64,000 bases of DNA, taken from assembly GCF_001548115.1 (NCBI RefSeq), contig NZ_AP014821.1, positions 3,599,262 to 3,663,261 on the forward strand. The letters run 5' to 3'. This document shows positions 62,210 through 64,000 of the stretch, piece after piece (the stretch's first letter is position 1; every line of letters starts with the position of its first letter). The stretch comes from Geminocystis sp. NIES-3709 (GTDB taxonomy: Bacteria; Cyanobacteriota; Cyanobacteriia; Cyanobacteriales; Cyanobacteriaceae). The translations under genes and the position numbers were made by a program. The notes below the pieces were generated by a model that saw nothing but the letters and a program-made list of their open reading frames with translations, was not told the origin of the DNA and did no database searches.

Positions 62210-63331
62210 ATGACCAGAGTTAATTCAAAAAGTACCAAAGCAGAAATTTTAGCGGCTTATCAAGAATTAGAGCAAGAAAAAACTAATTTAGAAAAGCAAG
62301 TAAATTTAGCTCAAAAACAAGCTCAAGTTCAACAAAAAGCTCTTGAAAATGCTCAAACTATAGTAGCTAATTCATCAGTACAACCACCAGTAAAAGCACC
62401 GGTAAAACCTCCTGAAAATTCTCCTGTTAAATCTATGAATAATATTGAGCAAATCATCCACAGTTTAGAACAATTACAAATTGGTTTTGGTAGTGCAGTT
62501 AGTCAACTTTCAGAACAATTAATTACAGAGGCTTCTAGCTTAGAAAAATTGGAAGGTGATATTCAAGGAGAAATAAATCAACTTGAAGAATTACACAGTT
62601 TAGACACTATTGAAGAAGATACTTTAGTTAATTTATTAGCTACCTATGAAGAAAGTCAAAAAACTTTTTTTGATGAGTATAATCAAAGACATGAGACTTT
62701 AGGAGAAGAATTAGAAAATTTAAAAAAAGATTGGTTAAAAGAGCAGGAAAATAAACAACGAGAAATTAAACAACGGAATGAAGTTTATGGAAAAAATAAA
62801 CAACGAGAAAATGAAGAATATCAATATAATTTACAACTAACTAGACAACTCGATCGAGAAAATTATGAGCAAGAATTAAATCAATTATACAAAGACTTAG
62901 AAGAAGGGAAAAAACAACAAGAAAAAATCTGGGAAGAAAGAGAAAAAACTATTAGTGAGAAAGAAAAAGAATATGCAGAAGCGAAACAAAAAGTAGCAGA
63001 ATTTGAAACAAAACTTGAAAACGAAATCAAAAAAGCTAAAGAAGAAGGTAAGGGAATTGGTAATTATCAAGCAAAAATAAAAGCAGATTTAAGACAGAAA
63101 GAAATTAATGGAGAAAGTCAAAATTATCAGTTAAGAATACAGGCTTTAGAATCAACTATTCTTAGTAATGAAAATCGGATTAATTCCCTTTCTCAACAAC
63201 TAGATTCTGCCTTAAAACAAGTTCAGGATTTAGCCATAAAAGCCATTGAAGGAACCTCAAATCGTAACTCTTTTGAAGCGATGAAAGAAGTAGCTTTAGA
63301 ACAAGCTAAAAATCAACAAAAAGGGAAATAA
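62210..63331 (+). CDS. Coiled-coil protein, 373 aa, paralog of the preceding one
   Basis: N-terminal coil, then a proline-rich hinge (PPVKAPVKPPENSPVK, residues about 60-76), then a long coil and a charged tail ending NQQKGK. Starts 41 bases after the first coiled-coil gene, same strand. Two paralogs in tandem suggest a heteromeric rod or filament. Function unknown. Confidence 0.75.
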   Translation: MTRVNSKSTKAEILAAYQELEQEKTNLEKQVNLAQKQAQVQQKALENAQTIVANSSVQPPVKAPVKPPENSPVKSMNNIEQIIHSLEQLQIGFGSAVSQLSEQLITEASSLEKLEGDIQGEINQLEELHSLDTIEEDTLVNLLATYEESQKTFFDEYNQRHETLGEELENLKKDWLKEQENKQREIKQRNEVYGKNKQRENEEYQYNLQLTRQLDRENYEQELNQLYKDLEEGKKQQEKIWEEREKTISEKEKEYAEAKQKVAEFETKLENEIKKAKEEGKGIGNYQAKIKADLRQKEINGESQNYQLRIQALESTILSNENRINSLSQQLDSALKQVQDLAIKAIEGTSNRNSFEAMKEVALEQAKNQQKGK

Positions 63332-63332
63332 T

Positions 63333-63353
63333 AATTAGGAATTAGGAATTAGG
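63333..63353 (+). repeat. AATTAGG x3 heptamer repeat
   Basis: Three perfect copies right after the second coiled-coil gene; same unit as at 42.7 kb on the other strand. Confidence 0.7.
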
Positions 63354-63383
63354 AATTGGAAATTAAGAATAAATTTGACTCTT

Positions 63384-63520
63384 ATACAGTAATTATGACA
63401 AATTGTTAATAAATAATTAATAAAACTATTTATATATAATGATTATAGAATTATAAAAATACAATTGTTTTAATTTAACCTAACATCTACTACCTAATAC
63501 CTTTTTCACGGAATAATTTT
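63384..63520 (+). repeat. Dispersed noncoding repeat, copy R3
   Basis: Begins ACAGTAATTATGACAAATT and ends CTACCTAATACCTTTTT, parallel to the copy at 52.1 kb. It fills the gap between the coiled-coil genes and the SDR gene. Confidence 0.55.
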
Positions 63521-63524
63521 TATC

Positions 63525-64000
63525 ATGAAAACAGCACTAATTACAGGGGCATCATCAGGAATCGGAAAGGCTTTTGCACAAGAATTAGCCCAAAGAAATT
63601 ATAATTTAATAATGGTTGCTCGATCGAAATCTTTATTATTAGAACTTCAAGAAAAATTGCAATCTGAATATTCGATAAAAGTTAAAGTTATTTGTCAAGA
63701 CTTAAGTATTTCTCATGCAGGAGAAGCCATTTTTAAAGAAGTCAAACAAGATAATATTTTTGTAGATTTATTAATTAATAATGCTGGTTTTGGTGATTAT
63801 GGTAGGTTTATCGATCGAGATTTACAAAAGCAGTTAAATATGATACAGGTTAACATTAGTGCGTTAGTAGAATTAACTCATTTGTTTCTGACGGAAATGA
63901 AACAAGAAGGTAAAGGAGAAATCATTAATGTCAGTTCGATCGCAGGTTATCAGCCACTACCCTATTTATCTGTATATGCCGCTACTAAAGCCTTTGTGTT
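63525..64000 (+). CDS. Short-chain dehydrogenase/reductase, 3' end outside the window
   Basis: Classical SDR: ALITGASSGIGKAFAQEL at the start (Rossmann G-x3-G-x-G), LLINNAGFGDYGRF, INVSSIAGYQPLPYLSVY and the active-site YAATKAF at the window edge. About 158 residues visible. Likely of the DltE/YohF-like group of uncertain substrate. Confidence 0.85.
   Translation, partial: MKTALITGASSGIGKAFAQELAQRNYNLIMVARSKSLLLELQEKLQSEYSIKVKVICQDLSISHAGEAIFKEVKQDNIFVDLLINNAGFGDYGRFIDRDLQKQLNMIQVNISALVELTHLFLTEMKQEGKGEIINVSSIAGYQPLPYLSVYAATKAFV

Overview
The window reads as chromosome from a low-GC, probably unicellular cyanobacterium (Geminocystis/Cyanobacterium-like is my best guess from gene order and base composition; not proven). 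Supporting signs are many GCGATCGC (HIP1) octamers and CGATCG cores, the gene order rplS-trnW-secE-nusG-rplK-rplA, cyanobacterial families (DUF1818, DUF760, a Tic20-like protein, a NhaS3-like antiporter) and heptanucleotide tandem repeats.

Layout. 0-6.7 kb: housekeeping genes (partial SF2 helicase, MnmD-like tRNA methyltransferase, adenylate kinase, LpxB, TldE/PmbA) and tRNA-Asn. 7-19.2 kb: a minus-strand surface-polysaccharide cluster with six glycosyltransferases, a Wzy-like polymerase, three FkbM-type methyltransferases, one further methyltransferase and a leftover 5' fragment of another fkbM gene. 19.5-26.6 kb: dnaG, a complete IS4-superfamily insertion with a 6-bp target duplication, a small Cys-rich protein, a Tic20-like protein, an FAH-family hydrolase, rpsF with a DUF1818 gene, and tRNA-Pro(GGG). 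26.7-32.7 kb: the accessory region. A decayed integrase lies beside a compact ~5-kb integrative element inserted in tRNA-Thr(TGT) and bounded by 45-bp direct repeats (attL/attR). The element carries an integrase, a TOPRIM/RecA-like replication protein whose gene contains 11 direct and 1 inverted TGATCC(A/G)TT iterons, two small DNA-binding-like proteins, and several families of dispersed short repeats arranged like regulatory or recombination sites. It shows no obvious cargo.

32.8-42.6 kb: a DUF2232 membrane protein, a Na+/H+ antiporter, a 13-copy heptamer array, NanE, and a second glycan cluster on the plus strand (GT2, GT87-like, decayed genes including a possible flippase remnant, a phosphodiesterase/sulfatase-fold protein, an epimerase, a GT4). 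42.7-46.7 kb: rplA, rplK, nusG, secE, tRNA-Trp, rplS and a metallophosphoesterase; rplJ-rplL do not follow rplA. 46.9-50.3 kb: an insertion-sequence graveyard with a GrpE-like pseudogene, a broken IS630-type copy that itself carries a 45-bp nested palindrome, an IS66-type copy with an in-frame stop, and an IS701-like remnant. 50.4-61 kb: an EamA transporter with an HpnK-type deacetylase, DUF760, ScpB, an FHA-PAS-GGDEF-EAL protein with a degenerate GGDEF, a DUF938 methyltransferase, an NlpE/META lipoprotein-like protein, a BCP/PrxQ-type peroxiredoxin, a 165-bp MITE, a phosphohexomutase and GpsA. 61-64 kb: an XRE regulator divergent from two paralogous coiled-coil proteins, then a partial SDR oxidoreductase.

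The strongest candidates for something undescribed are the tRNA-Thr element with an iteron array inside its own replication gene, and the XRE/twin coiled-coil locus. All family calls were made by eye from motifs; no database search was run.
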